From an uncultured Lachnospiraceae bacterium (GTDB taxonomy: Bacteria > Bacillota > Clostridia > Lachnospirales > Lachnospiraceae): a stretch of DNA of 64,000 nt. Under the pieces are notes generated by a model. The model was given only the letters and a program-made list of their open reading frames with translations. It was not told where the DNA came from and ran no database searches. Shown here piece after piece: positions 17,108-26,640 of this stretch; the first letter of the stretch is position 1, and the number at the start of each line of letters is the position of its first letter. A program made the translations under genes and the position numbers. The DNA lies in contig CACYKH010000014.1 of NCBI GenBank assembly GCA_902774915.1, positions 16,101-80,100 on the forward strand, in the 5' to 3' direction.

Positions 17108-18655
17108 TTAGCTTTCGTTTGCGTTTACGAGAATCTGAGTCTCGCCAGAATGAGTGGTCTCGTCATTTGCCTTCTTAAGTGTGAATACAAATTCGGAACC
17201 TTCTCCTTCTTTACTATATACATCTATAGTCTCGTTATGAGCCTTAATGATCTCCTTGGTTATAGCAAGTCCAAGACCGGTACCTCCCTTATCCTTACCA
17301 CGGCTGGTATCGTCCTTGTAGAATCTTGTCCAGATCTTCTTCTGAGTTTCCTCGCTCATTCCAATTCCCTCATCCTTAATGGAAATCTGAAGCTTATCAC
17401 CCTTCTCAACAATATTGATGTAGATATGCTTTCCTTCAGGAGTGAACTTAAGAGCATTATCCAGAAGATTATAAACAACCTGCTGTACCTTTGTTTTATC
17501 GGCAGTAACGACTGTTGCCTCTGCATGATTATTCAGATAAATGGCAACATTTTTGTCGATACATTTTATTTCAAATGTATTCAGTGTAGGCTTAATTATA
17601 TCGATGAAGTCAAAGTCTGTAAGGTTCAGATATGGACCATAAATCTCAAGACGGTTGAGATCTAGAAGTCCCTGAGTAAGCTTAGTCAGACGGTTTGTCT
17701 CATCAAGAACTATTCCAAGATATCTATCCTGTTTCTCAGGAGGGATTGTTCCATCCTGAATGGCTGTAACATATCCACGAATAGAAGTAAGTGGACTTCG
17801 GAAATCATGAGATATATTGGAAATGAATTCGTGCCTGTATTCCTCCAGCTTCGACAGCTCGGAAGCCATATACTCCATGGATTCCGCCAGCTGGCCAATC
17901 TCATCCTGGGAATTGATCTCAGTCTTTGTATCAAAATCACCCTTAGAATAATCCTGTGCCACTTCCGCCAGTTTCTTAATAGGTCTCAGGACCTTATGAG
18001 AGACAATCTGCAGAAGTGAGAATGCAATAACGATGATGACAAGACAAGGTATGAAGGTAATTCCATAAATGTTTTTCATCATGGAGTTAATGTCCTCGGT
18101 TGTGGAGTGAATGATAAGCGCTCCACAATCTAAGTCCTTTGATTTATCATCAATATAATAGGTCATGACCACAGGAATACTGACGGTTATCATGTTGGTA
18201 CTATAAACACCGTAGAAATCAGAAACCCCGTAGCTTGCCTCATGAATATCGTAATTCTTATCCAATGAATAGATTGAATTTGGAAGTCTTTTAAGAATGG
18301 CTACATCAGGCCTTCCCGAGGTGGCCACATCTTTATCATAATCATCTGCATCATTGAAATAACCGGAAGTCGCGACAATCTTTCCGTTTTCATCCACATA
18401 CCAAATGTCTGCCTCAAGTGTCTGAGAATAAACATTAAAGTAGTTGGAAAGCTCGGTTGGACTTAGGTTTCCGCTTATATATAAAGTTATAACCTGAGAG
18501 GATATAAGAGTTGCTTCATTCGCAAGGGTTGTCTGCTTTTCCTGGATAAGTGACCTTCTTGTAAATACAGAAATGAAGAAGATCAGAAATCCAAAAGACA
18601 CGATAAGTATCAAAAGGAATGCAATATATATCCTATCGAGTACGGAACGCTGCAT
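17108..18655 (-). CDS. membrane sensor histidine kinase
   Basis: A 515-aa PhoR/WalK-type kinase: TM1 (about 10-32), an extracytoplasmic domain of about 160 aa, TM2 (about 197-217), HAMP (about 220-270), HisKA with the phosphorylated His in FISNISHDFRSPLTS, and HATPase with DEGIGMSE and GGTGLGLAI. It begins 13 bp after the OmpR-type regulator in the same operon. The ligand is unknown. The regulator pair is placed between mutS2 and lrp, without WalHI-type accessory genes. Confidence 0.95.
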   Translation of the reverse strand: MQRSVLDRIYIAFLLILIVSFGFLIFFISVFTRRSLIQEKQTTLANEATLISSQVITLYISGNLSPTELSNYFNVYSQTLEADIWYVDENGKIVATSGYFNDADDYDKDVATSGRPDVAILKRLPNSIYSLDKNYDIHEASYGVSDFYGVYSTNMITVSIPVVMTYYIDDKSKDLDCGALIIHSTTEDINSMMKNIYGITFIPCLVIIVIAFSLLQIVSHKVLRPIKKLAEVAQDYSKGDFDTKTEINSQDEIGQLAESMEYMASELSKLEEYRHEFISNISHDFRSPLTSIRGYVTAIQDGTIPPEKQDRYLGIVLDETNRLTKLTQGLLDLNRLEIYGPYLNLTDFDFIDIIKPTLNTFEIKCIDKNVAIYLNNHAEATVVTADKTKVQQVVYNLLDNALKFTPEGKHIYINIVEKGDKLQISIKDEGIGMSEETQKKIWTRFYKDDTSRGKDKGGTGLGLAITKEIIKAHNETIDVYSKEGEGSEFVFTLKKANDETTHSGETQILVNANES

Positions 18656-18668
18656 AAATTAACCTCAT

Positions 18669-19388
18669 TTATCTTACTTCGAATTTATAGCCTATACGAT
18701 AAACTGTCTGGATAGACCAGTTGTACTTGCTTCCAAGCTTCTCGCGAAGACGCTTAATGTGAACGTCAACGGTTCTTGTATCACCTACAAAATCATAGCC
18801 CCAGAGCTGATTAAGCAGCTGATCACGGGTAAATACCTGATTAGGATGGGAAGCTATAAAGTAAAGAAGCTCAAGTTCCTTAGGTGGCATTTCAATACTC
18901 TGTCCTTCGAATGTAACTGAATAATTTGAAATGTTTACGATCAGGTTGTCGTATTCAATATAGTCGCCAGTATGCTCAAAATCTGATGCCGTAGCTGAAT
19001 CTGCTTCTTCAGATTTTGAGTTACCTGCACGACGAAGAACTGCGCTGACTCTGGCAACAAGCTCATTAGCATCGAATGGCTTTACCAGATAATCATCTGC
19101 ACCCATCTTAAGACCGAGAACCTTATCAAATACCTCACCCTTTGCTGAAAGCATGATGATAGGCACATCTCTGGTCTTACGAACCTGCTGACAAACCTCA
19201 TAGCCGTCAATGCCAGGAAGCATGATGTCCAGAAGAATAAGATCTGGATTATAAACATCTATTATCTGAAGTGCCTCCTCACCATCGTGAGCCATTTCTG
19301 TGTCGTATTGTTCTTTTGCAAGATAGAGTGATATCAGCTCTGCAATGTTTTCGTCATCATCAACGATTAATATCTTTTGTTTTAACAT
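18669..19388 (-). CDS. OmpR/PhoB-family response regulator
   Basis: A 239-aa regulator with a receiver domain (about 1-120; DDDE acidic pocket, phospho-Asp in LILLDIMLPG, SAKGE, K in LVKPF) and a C-terminal winged helix (about 140-237; RDQLLNQLWGYDFVGDTRTVDVHIKRLREKLG). It is the partner of the kinase 13 bp downstream. The AAAGG before the ATG is very close, so initiation may be modest or shifted slightly. Confidence 0.95.
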   Translation of the reverse strand: MLKQKILIVDDDENIAELISLYLAKEQYDTEMAHDGEEALQIIDVYNPDLILLDIMLPGIDGYEVCQQVRKTRDVPIIMLSAKGEVFDKVLGLKMGADDYLVKPFDANELVARVSAVLRRAGNSKSEEADSATASDFEHTGDYIEYDNLIVNISNYSVTFEGQSIEMPPKELELLYFIASHPNQVFTRDQLLNQLWGYDFVGDTRTVDVHIKRLREKLGSKYNWSIQTVYRIGYKFEVR

Positions 19389-19442
19389 CCTTTCACCATT
19401 TTTAACCTTCTGATAGATTTTTCATTTTCGTTTAGTATTTAA

Positions 19443-21824
19443 CTAAAATTTTACTATGGTTACGCCAGCGTCGCCTTCTCCGAACTCACCACTTCGGAAT
19501 TCTTTGACGAAGCTCTTTTTCTTTAGATATTCTGTGATTCCCTTTCTGAGTGCGCCGGTTCCTTTACCATGAATGATGGTAATCTGCTCAGCGTGTGTGA
19601 GAAGAGCATCGTCCAGATATTTATCTAGAATATTTATTGCATCATCTACTGTTTTACCTAGTAGATTTATTTCTGGTTTAAATGTCATGGCAGTGCTTGA
19701 ACTGTTGAGAGCAGCGGCTCTGTAAGCCTGTCCCTGGTTCTTCTTGTTCAGCTTTTCTTCGTCTATTATCAAAAGATCGCTGGCAGGGAATCTGGATGTG
19801 AGAATTCCCATCTCTACAAGGAACAGTCCCTTTGAATCTGCAAGTTCTATAATGTGTCCTTCTGTATCCAGGCTGAGAACAAGTACCTTATCTCCAATAT
19901 GGAAGTCTGAATTCTTATGTCCGGAGGTTTTCTTCTCCTTCTTTTCTTCCTTTACTTTGTAGGAATCCTTCTTGTTACGAAGGCGGGACCTTGTTTCCTC
20001 CATTGTTCGGGCATCTGCCTTATGAGGATTTTTCAGCCACTTATTATAATCTCTGATTGCTGAATCTGCAGTTTCCTTAGCGTCTTCAAGGATTTCTCTT
20101 GCTTCAGCTCTGGCTTTATCGAGAATCTCTTCCTTCTTTGTATCCAGCTTGGACTCTTTGTCAGCCAGTCTCTTTCTTAACTGCTTTTCTGTATTAACTT
20201 CAATCTCGAGTTCTGAACGAAGTCTGGACATTTCCTTTTCGGATTCTTCCAGTTCGGAAATAATACGCTCCATATTGATCTGGTTTTCGTTCATGCCACT
20301 CTGAGCAGCCTCGGTAATTTCCTTTGGCATGCCAAGCCTTGTGGCGATTGCGAATGCATTTGATGAACCAGGTATTCCGATCATCAGCTTGTAGGTTGGT
20401 CTGAGAGATTTCATGTCGAATTCGCAGGATGCATTTTCAACACCTTCTGTACCAATTGCATAGGTCTTAAGCTCGGTATAATGGGTTGTAGCCATTACTC
20501 TGGCTCCAAGATCCTTAAGATGATTCAGGATTGAAATGGCAAGAGCGGCACCTTCGGCAGGGTCCGTTCCGCCACCAGGCTCATCGAAAAGAACCAGTGA
20601 TTTATCTGTTGCATGCTTGATGATGTAGATGATATTGCTCATATGAGATGAGAAGGTGGAGAGACTGAGCTCAATACTCTGTTCATCACCAATATCTGCA
20701 TATACATCATCAAAAACTGTAAGCTGACTTCCTTCCAAAGCAGGCACATGAAGTCCGGATTGTCCCATAAGAGTAAGGAGTCCCAAAGTCTTAAGGGATA
20801 CGGTTTTACCACCTGTGTTTGGACCGGTGATTATCAGCAGATTATAATTATCTCCAAGGGTGATATCCACAGGAACTGCAGTGGCTGGGTCCAGAAGAGG
20901 ATGCACGGCCTGCTTCAGCTCCACTATTCCCTTGTTATTCCAGACGGGTTCTGTAGCACCAGTTTTCTTAGCATACTTAGCCTTGGCAAAACAGAAATCC
21001 AGTTCCACAAGAGTCTTATAGTTTTCGTGGATTTCTTCACGAACGGAAGCGGCCATACGACTGAGATCGTAGAGAATCTTTTCAATCTCAACATGTTCAT
21101 CGTTATGAAGCTCCTGAATTGTATTGTTTAGCTCGACAACCTGCATTGGCTCAATGAAAACTGTGGAGCCAGTTTGGGAGCGGTCATGTACCATTCCCGG
21201 AAATGCATTCTTGTATTCTATTTTAACAGGGATACAGTATCTGCCGTTTCTTGTTGTAACAAGGGCATCCATCAGCATATCTCTGTTGTTCGAATTCTTG
21301 ATTATTTTGTTCAGGGTGTTATGAAGACTTGCTTCGGATTCAACAATCTTTCTTCTTATGGAACGAAGATTTCCGGAAGCATCATCCGCTATCTCGTCAG
21401 AAGAAATGATACATCTTCTGATCTCGCTGGATATATCTTCAAAAACAACCAGATTATCAAAGAGTGGAGTAAGAGAATCATAAGCTTTTTCTTCTCCGCC
21501 CTGATCATCGTATTTCTTAACTTCAGCCGTTGCTTCAAGCAGGCTTGCTATATCTAAAAGCTCTGCTGCTGAAAGAGATGAATCTATTTCAAGAAGTCGC
21601 AGACTTTCATTTACATTCTTTACGCCAGAGAAGGAAACCTGTCCGTGTTTTTCGAGTCTCAGGAACGCGTCTCTTGTATTCTGCTGGAGCTCCTGGATGA
21701 CATTTATCTCATTAAATGGTTTTAAATGAGATATCTTATTTTTGGCCCCTTGAGTTACGGCGTGTTCACTAAGCTGTTCTAATATTTTATTGTATTCCAA
21801 AACTCTTATAGAGCGTTTGTTCAT
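19443..21824 (-). CDS. mutS2: endonuclease MutS2
   Basis: A 793-aa MutS2: clamp/lever regions, ABC-type ATPase with ITGPNTGGKTVSLKTLGLL, signature region and LVLFDEPGGGTDPAEG, a coiled coil (about 510-600), a KOW-like segment, and a C-terminal Smr domain (DALLTHAEQITIIHGKGTGALRKGI). MutS2 suppresses recombination in some bacteria and in Bacillus also acts on collided ribosomes. The start at 21824 (MNKRSIRV) follows GGAGAAAAGG; a TTG start 21 bp earlier has no better site. It heads the minus-strand run ending with the aminotransferase. Confidence 0.95.
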   Translation of the reverse strand: MNKRSIRVLEYNKILEQLSEHAVTQGAKNKISHLKPFNEINVIQELQQNTRDAFLRLEKHGQVSFSGVKNVNESLRLLEIDSSLSAAELLDIASLLEATAEVKKYDDQGGEEKAYDSLTPLFDNLVVFEDISSEIRRCIISSDEIADDASGNLRSIRRKIVESEASLHNTLNKIIKNSNNRDMLMDALVTTRNGRYCIPVKIEYKNAFPGMVHDRSQTGSTVFIEPMQVVELNNTIQELHNDEHVEIEKILYDLSRMAASVREEIHENYKTLVELDFCFAKAKYAKKTGATEPVWNNKGIVELKQAVHPLLDPATAVPVDITLGDNYNLLIITGPNTGGKTVSLKTLGLLTLMGQSGLHVPALEGSQLTVFDDVYADIGDEQSIELSLSTFSSHMSNIIYIIKHATDKSLVLFDEPGGGTDPAEGAALAISILNHLKDLGARVMATTHYTELKTYAIGTEGVENASCEFDMKSLRPTYKLMIGIPGSSNAFAIATRLGMPKEITEAAQSGMNENQINMERIISELEESEKEMSRLRSELEIEVNTEKQLRKRLADKESKLDTKKEEILDKARAEAREILEDAKETADSAIRDYNKWLKNPHKADARTMEETRSRLRNKKDSYKVKEEKKEKKTSGHKNSDFHIGDKVLVLSLDTEGHIIELADSKGLFLVEMGILTSRFPASDLLIIDEEKLNKKNQGQAYRAAALNSSSTAMTFKPEINLLGKTVDDAINILDKYLDDALLTHAEQITIIHGKGTGALRKGITEYLKKKSFVKEFRSGEFGEGDAGVTIVKF

Positions 21825-21926
21825 AACCTTTTCTCCAATAGACAATACCTCCCATAAATATACCTCAAATAGCGGAAAAATGGAAGAGTTTGCGCATTTT
21901 AAATAGTATATATTTTTATTTTCATG

Positions 21927-21935
21927 TGGTACAAT
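21927..21935 (+). promoter_or_regulatory. possible extended -10 of the DHH gene
   Basis: TG-G-TACAAT lies about 40 bp before the start of the DHH gene. No -35 box is clear. Confidence 0.35.
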
Positions 21936-21976
21936 GAAAAAGGTGATTGAAATCTGATTTTGGGGAGGAAGGGGTT

Positions 21977-23482
21977 ATGAAACTTCGTGACCTACTAAAA
22001 TATAATGATATAGTAATCCAGTGTCATGATAATCCGGATGCAGATGCGTTGGCATCGGGCTATGGATTATGGTGGTATCTGAAAAAGAATGGAAAAAGGC
22101 CAAGATTTATATATAGAGGAAAAAACAAAATACAGAAGAGTAATCTCGTGCTAATGCTTAGTTTTCTGGAGATTCCTGTAAAATACGAGCCTGATTTTTC
22201 TGATAATCCGGAGCTTCTTGTTACCGTTGACTGTCAGTACGGACAGAGAAATGTTACAAAGACCGAGGCTCAGGAAGTAGCTATAATAGACCATCACCAA
22301 AAAACTGTAGAGCTGCCTCCACTGTCAGAAGTGAAAAGTAATTTAGGCAGCTGCTCGACAATAATCTGGGACATGATTAGGCAGGAAGGTCTGGATGTTG
22401 TTTCAGATGTTAATTTATCCACTGCTTTATATTATGGCCTCTATACAGATACGAATCGTTTTTCTGAGATTTCCCATCCTCTTGACAGGGACATGATAGA
22501 CTGCCTTATTGTAAATAAAAGTATTATTACCGAGATGAGTAATTCCAATATTTCGCTGGATGAACTCAAGATTACAGGACGCGCCATACAGCATTATCAT
22601 TACAAGGAACAAAATAAATATATAGTTATGCATGCAGAAAAATGCGATCCTAATATTCTCGGAGTGATAAGTGATTTTTCTATGGAGACCGCCGGCATTA
22701 ATGTTTGCCTTGCATACTATACAAGTCCTGAGGAAGTGAAGTTTTCAGTGAGAAGCTGCGTAAGGGAAGTCCATGCAAATGAGCTGGCTGCATTTATTGC
22801 AGATGGTATTGGCGGTGGTGGAGGACATTTGTTTAAAGCAGGTGGAACCCTCAGACCTGAAAAGCTGCCTGAAACAAAGGATGAAAAAGAGTTTGATGCA
22901 ATGGTTTACTCACTTTTTATCGACAGGCTGAATCAGTATTTTGATATGTATGAGATCATTTATGCAAAAGAAATGGTTCTGGATACAACTGATATGGAGA
23001 AATACGAGAAGAAGCCTATGGAGCTTGGATATGTAAAAATGACAGATATCTTTCCTGTTGATTCTCTTGCGGAGATCAGAACTCTTGAGGGCGACATCAA
23101 TATCAGAGTTAAAGAAGATACATATCTTATGATCGGAATAGCTGGTGAAGTTTATCCTATAACAAAACAAAAGCTGGAGAGTAGTTATGAGCTTACAGGA
23201 AACAAATACTCTCACAGCTTTGAATACGATCCTTCGATCAGGAATATTGTTACTGGCGAAAAAATAAGTGTTCTTAATTTTGCAAATGGTGTAATAAGTA
23301 CAGGGAAGTCCCGAATTTTGGCTAAGAAGCTGGATCATCATGTGAAGCTTTTCACAGCCTGGGATGATGAAAAATACTATTCGGGTACTCCTGGTGATTA
23401 TATAGCGGTGCGTGAAGATGATGAACACGATATCTATATAATCAGTGGTGAACTTTTCGACGACCTGTACGAAAAGATTTAA
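21977..23482 (+). CDS. DHH/DHHA1 phosphoesterase with C-terminal extension
   Basis: A 501-aa protein. The N-terminal DHH domain has CHDNPDADALASG (residues 16-28) and the metal-binding IIDHHQ; the DHHA1 domain carries GGGGGHLFKAGG. This is the core of NrnA-type nano-RNases and cyclic-dinucleotide phosphodiesterases. The last 170 residues form an additional domain not part of NrnA, of unknown role. The start at 21977 follows GGGAGGAAGGGG; an in-frame start 30 bp earlier lacks a site. Its stop codon overlaps that of the converging TIR gene. Confidence 0.8.
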   Translation: MKLRDLLKYNDIVIQCHDNPDADALASGYGLWWYLKKNGKRPRFIYRGKNKIQKSNLVLMLSFLEIPVKYEPDFSDNPELLVTVDCQYGQRNVTKTEAQEVAIIDHHQKTVELPPLSEVKSNLGSCSTIIWDMIRQEGLDVVSDVNLSTALYYGLYTDTNRFSEISHPLDRDMIDCLIVNKSIITEMSNSNISLDELKITGRAIQHYHYKEQNKYIVMHAEKCDPNILGVISDFSMETAGINVCLAYYTSPEEVKFSVRSCVREVHANELAAFIADGIGGGGGHLFKAGGTLRPEKLPETKDEKEFDAMVYSLFIDRLNQYFDMYEIIYAKEMVLDTTDMEKYEKKPMELGYVKMTDIFPVDSLAEIRTLEGDINIRVKEDTYLMIGIAGEVYPITKQKLESSYELTGNKYSHSFEYDPSIRNIVTGEKISVLNFANGVISTGKSRILAKKLDHHVKLFTAWDDEKYYSGTPGDYIAVREDDEHDIYIISGELFDDLYEKI

Positions 23483-26400
23483 TCATCAATTCCATAAAGT
23501 GATTTCTGCTCCTCGGAGAGTTCTTCTCCGTGGAGCATTTCATTTCCTATCTTAATCAATTCTTTGTCGGAGAAATGCTCAAAATATCCGTGTCTCATAT
23601 CACTTGACAATGTATAAAATCTATCAGTGGAAACCTGATATCCACACACTTTTGGTATTGTAGCCGCTAGTTCCCAGGACTCGGTATCTAAGGCGTACAT
23701 ATTTTCAGATATGGAGTTAAGATAAACATAATTGTTATCCTTGCTAACATACCATTCTGTGTTATATGTATAATCATCAATTTCTATCTCAGAAATAGGT
23801 TTGAAGTCCTTTGCATCATATACTGAAATAGAATTGCTATAGCATACAAGTATATAATCCTCTGAGCCCTTTTTGTAATAGAAGGCATCTACAGGCACAC
23901 TTCCTGTTTTAGTTATTGTGGAAATAGTGTTCCCTTCGCAGTCGAGTATGATCGTTCTTTTAGAATCGGTTACAAGAATCTTATTATTCTCAATAAATCG
24001 CGCATTATTAGTACCAGCCCAATCTTCCGGAAGGGATAAAGGAGTGACCTCGCCGGTGGACATATCAATAAAATAATCTCCACCAGACGATGCGTAGTAT
24101 AGTAAATTTTCTTCAGAAGAGAAGACAGGTTTACTTGCAGGGATAGTTCCTTCTGGTACATCAAATGTTTTACTTGTTCCATTAGAAAGATCCATAGTAT
24201 TAATTTTATAATTATTGTTTTCATCTAAATTAAAATAAGCAAATATATTGTCGGAAGCATAGAGCAAGTGGCTGGAAGTGGAATGGCACTGGCCAACCGG
24301 TTCCAAGGTTCTTTCGCCTGTTTCTAAGGACATCTTTCCGAGATATAAATCGCTTATATCGTCATCAAATGGCAGATTTAGAGCAAAATAGTATAAATAG
24401 GAATCGTAGATAGTAATAAATTCCATCCAATAAGTTGCTTCAATGTCATCTGCATCGAATTTTACAATTTTATAAGTATCATCTTTCAGGTTATATATGA
24501 TAAAAGCTCGAGTGTCTTCGGTGTAACCATCTTCTACATAATAATTTTCATCCATATAGTTTAGATAAGAAAAATAAAAGTTTTCCTGCCCATTAAGTAT
24601 ATGCCAATAAGGATTGTTAAAACTCGTGGCATAGTGAGAAATTCTTGTACTTTCTTCTGAACATATATATATTCCATCATTATAAACGATATATGAGATG
24701 TTCTGATTTAGCTTTTTAGTTAAATTAAATTGTCCTTCATTAAGTGTTCCATTATAACCATCGTTTGTAATGACAGATAAAGACTCATCATCATAATACA
24801 AATAAACTATTGGACTATTTGCGTCATAGCTTTCTTTTATTTCTCCGGTCTTCCAGTCATAGATAGTGCATATGGAACCCCAATAATGAATGACACTTTT
24901 ATTATCTATAGAATCAAGGAAGCCTTCTTTTGCCCCGGCTTCATTATTGGTGAATTCACTTCTCCATGTTTCTTTGGTGGTTTTTACATCAATGCATCGA
25001 AGGGTCACATCTGTATTTGACAAGTATCTATTGTTTTTATATATCATACTAAAATTTTCAGAATACTTGTATCCACTTATCAAAAGATATTCTTCGTTAT
25101 TCCAAAAATATGAAGTGGTATGTAGGTTGCTTTGTTCTAGTTCAGTAACCTTGAGCGTGGATAAATCCATTATATAATTAGTAGGCTGTGAGTTACTATC
25201 TAAAGAACCCATAGCAAGAAGCTTTTCTTCAGGAGAAATAGAGAATGTACTTACTACCTCATCCTCAGGGAAGTCGGTTGGAAAGCTTTCCAGAAGGCTG
25301 CCATCCTTAGAACTGTATTTTCTAAGCTCCGCACCACCGAAGAAGGCATAAAAAGCATCTTCTTTTTCACTGTTAATTATGTTTGTGTTTATTTTGTAAT
25401 CTTCAGATTCAATGGTATATGCAATTTCCCCTGATTGGGCATCATAAGCTGTGATAGCATTTTCATTCCATACCAAAAGATAATTGTTCTTTGTAAATGT
25501 GATGTTATACATGTCCTCGATTGATAATGTAGTTTCAAAAGTTTGCTCGTGAGTTTCAGTATCCCATACCTGTACGGTTTCGTATATATTGATAGAGGCG
25601 AGGTACTTTCCATCTTCAGATATTGATAATCCGTTTATGTCCATCTTAGATGTGTAAGAATAATCAAAATGGAAATTCTCATCAGAAGTAGGCTCGTAAA
25701 CTCCGGTAGCATCTGTGAGTGCATTTATGGCGGCTGTTGTAACCGGCTGCTTTTTGTTTTTTTCACTTGGCAGACCCGCCAGAGCCAGCTGGATTGCGGT
25801 TATCTTCTCAGATTCATCTAAAAGCTGCTGGGATTCATGCGCCAGATATTCGGATTTATTAATGAGCGCATTTTTATAATTTTTATTAATGGAATAAATG
25901 CCGTATATAAGCTGCAAAACAAAAAGAAGAGCTACAACAGAAATAATGGCAATGACCTTTGTCAGGTGCTTGATGTAGTAGGCTCTTTGTCTGTTAATTA
26001 GCTCACTATAAGAACAGCCAATAATGGCGCTTACCAATCGTGGCAGTTCTATTTTTTCGGCGATTTTTCTGGCAAATCGAAAATCACAGGAGAGGGGTTC
26101 CACCAGAGTGTCGTCTTCGTATTGAAGAACTTCAGGTACTACCTCTGCAGGTTCGCCCTCAATTAGAACAGTTAATATATGATCGCGGGAATGCTTCTCA
26201 AGAAAATAATTAATCTCGCGAAGTACCCATTCTGATTCCTTGGTTTTCTTAGAACAAATAACTATTAAATAGTCGGTGTTATCGAGTGCATCTGTTATTG
26301 TGTCAGAGAGATTGGCTGTTAGAGAGAGCTCGTCAGTATCACGAAATACTCTCTCAATCTTTTTGAATCCTGTTTTTTCCTGTATTCGATCCGGAATACG

Positions 26401-26490
26401 ATAATGCTCAAGCTCTCGCTGAATCAGTTTTGCAATTTTAGTATCTTCTACCTCGTGCTTGTATGAAATGAATGCATTGTACTTACTCAT
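23479..26490 (-). CDS. TIR-domain membrane protein with extracellular propeller-like repeats
   Basis: A 1003-aa protein. The cytosolic TIR domain (about 3-130) begins YNAFISYKHE, has RVFRDTDEL and YLIVICSKKTKESEWVLREI; E92 after W88 matches the catalytic glutamate position of TIR NADases. A linker shared with other Lachnospiraceae TIR proteins (EPLSCDF...LVSAIIGCSYSELINRQ, 131-168) leads to one transmembrane helix (about 176-200). The remaining 800 aa contain repeated beta-strand units (WDTETHEQTFET, YDAQSGEIAYTI, YDWKTGEIKESY) that suggest one or two beta-propellers outside the cell. The gene stands alone with a good ribosome-binding site. The function is unknown; NAD cleavage on ligand sensing is an inference. 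Confidence 0.85.
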   Translation of the reverse strand: MSKYNAFISYKHEVEDTKIAKLIQRELEHYRIPDRIQEKTGFKKIERVFRDTDELSLTANLSDTITDALDNTDYLIVICSKKTKESEWVLREINYFLEKHSRDHILTVLIEGEPAEVVPEVLQYEDDTLVEPLSCDFRFARKIAEKIELPRLVSAIIGCSYSELINRQRAYYIKHLTKVIAIISVVALLFVLQLIYGIYSINKNYKNALINKSEYLAHESQQLLDESEKITAIQLALAGLPSEKNKKQPVTTAAINALTDATGVYEPTSDENFHFDYSYTSKMDINGLSISEDGKYLASINIYETVQVWDTETHEQTFETTLSIEDMYNITFTKNNYLLVWNENAITAYDAQSGEIAYTIESEDYKINTNIINSEKEDAFYAFFGGAELRKYSSKDGSLLESFPTDFPEDEVVSTFSISPEEKLLAMGSLDSNSQPTNYIMDLSTLKVTELEQSNLHTTSYFWNNEEYLLISGYKYSENFSMIYKNNRYLSNTDVTLRCIDVKTTKETWRSEFTNNEAGAKEGFLDSIDNKSVIHYWGSICTIYDWKTGEIKESYDANSPIVYLYYDDESLSVITNDGYNGTLNEGQFNLTKKLNQNISYIVYNDGIYICSEESTRISHYATSFNNPYWHILNGQENFYFSYLNYMDENYYVEDGYTEDTRAFIIYNLKDDTYKIVKFDADDIEATYWMEFITIYDSYLYYFALNLPFDDDISDLYLGKMSLETGERTLEPVGQCHSTSSHLLYASDNIFAYFNLDENNNYKINTMDLSNGTSKTFDVPEGTIPASKPVFSSEENLLYYASSGGDYFIDMSTGEVTPLSLPEDWAGTNNARFIENNKILVTDSKRTIILDCEGNTISTITKTGSVPVDAFYYKKGSEDYILVCYSNSISVYDAKDFKPISEIEIDDYTYNTEWYVSKDNNYVYLNSISENMYALDTESWELAATIPKVCGYQVSTDRFYTLSSDMRHGYFEHFSDKELIKIGNEMLHGEELSEEQKSLYGIDD

Positions 26491-26640
26491 TTACTATCCA
26501 CCTCAGATACTTTGATTTCTATATAATGATATTATAATCAAGAGGGTATGTAAAGTGTAGAAATGGCTATTTTTCTTGCTATATTCGATAAATAGTGATA
26601 ACCTACTGTCTTAGAATGAAACTGGAAATGAGGATGATTT

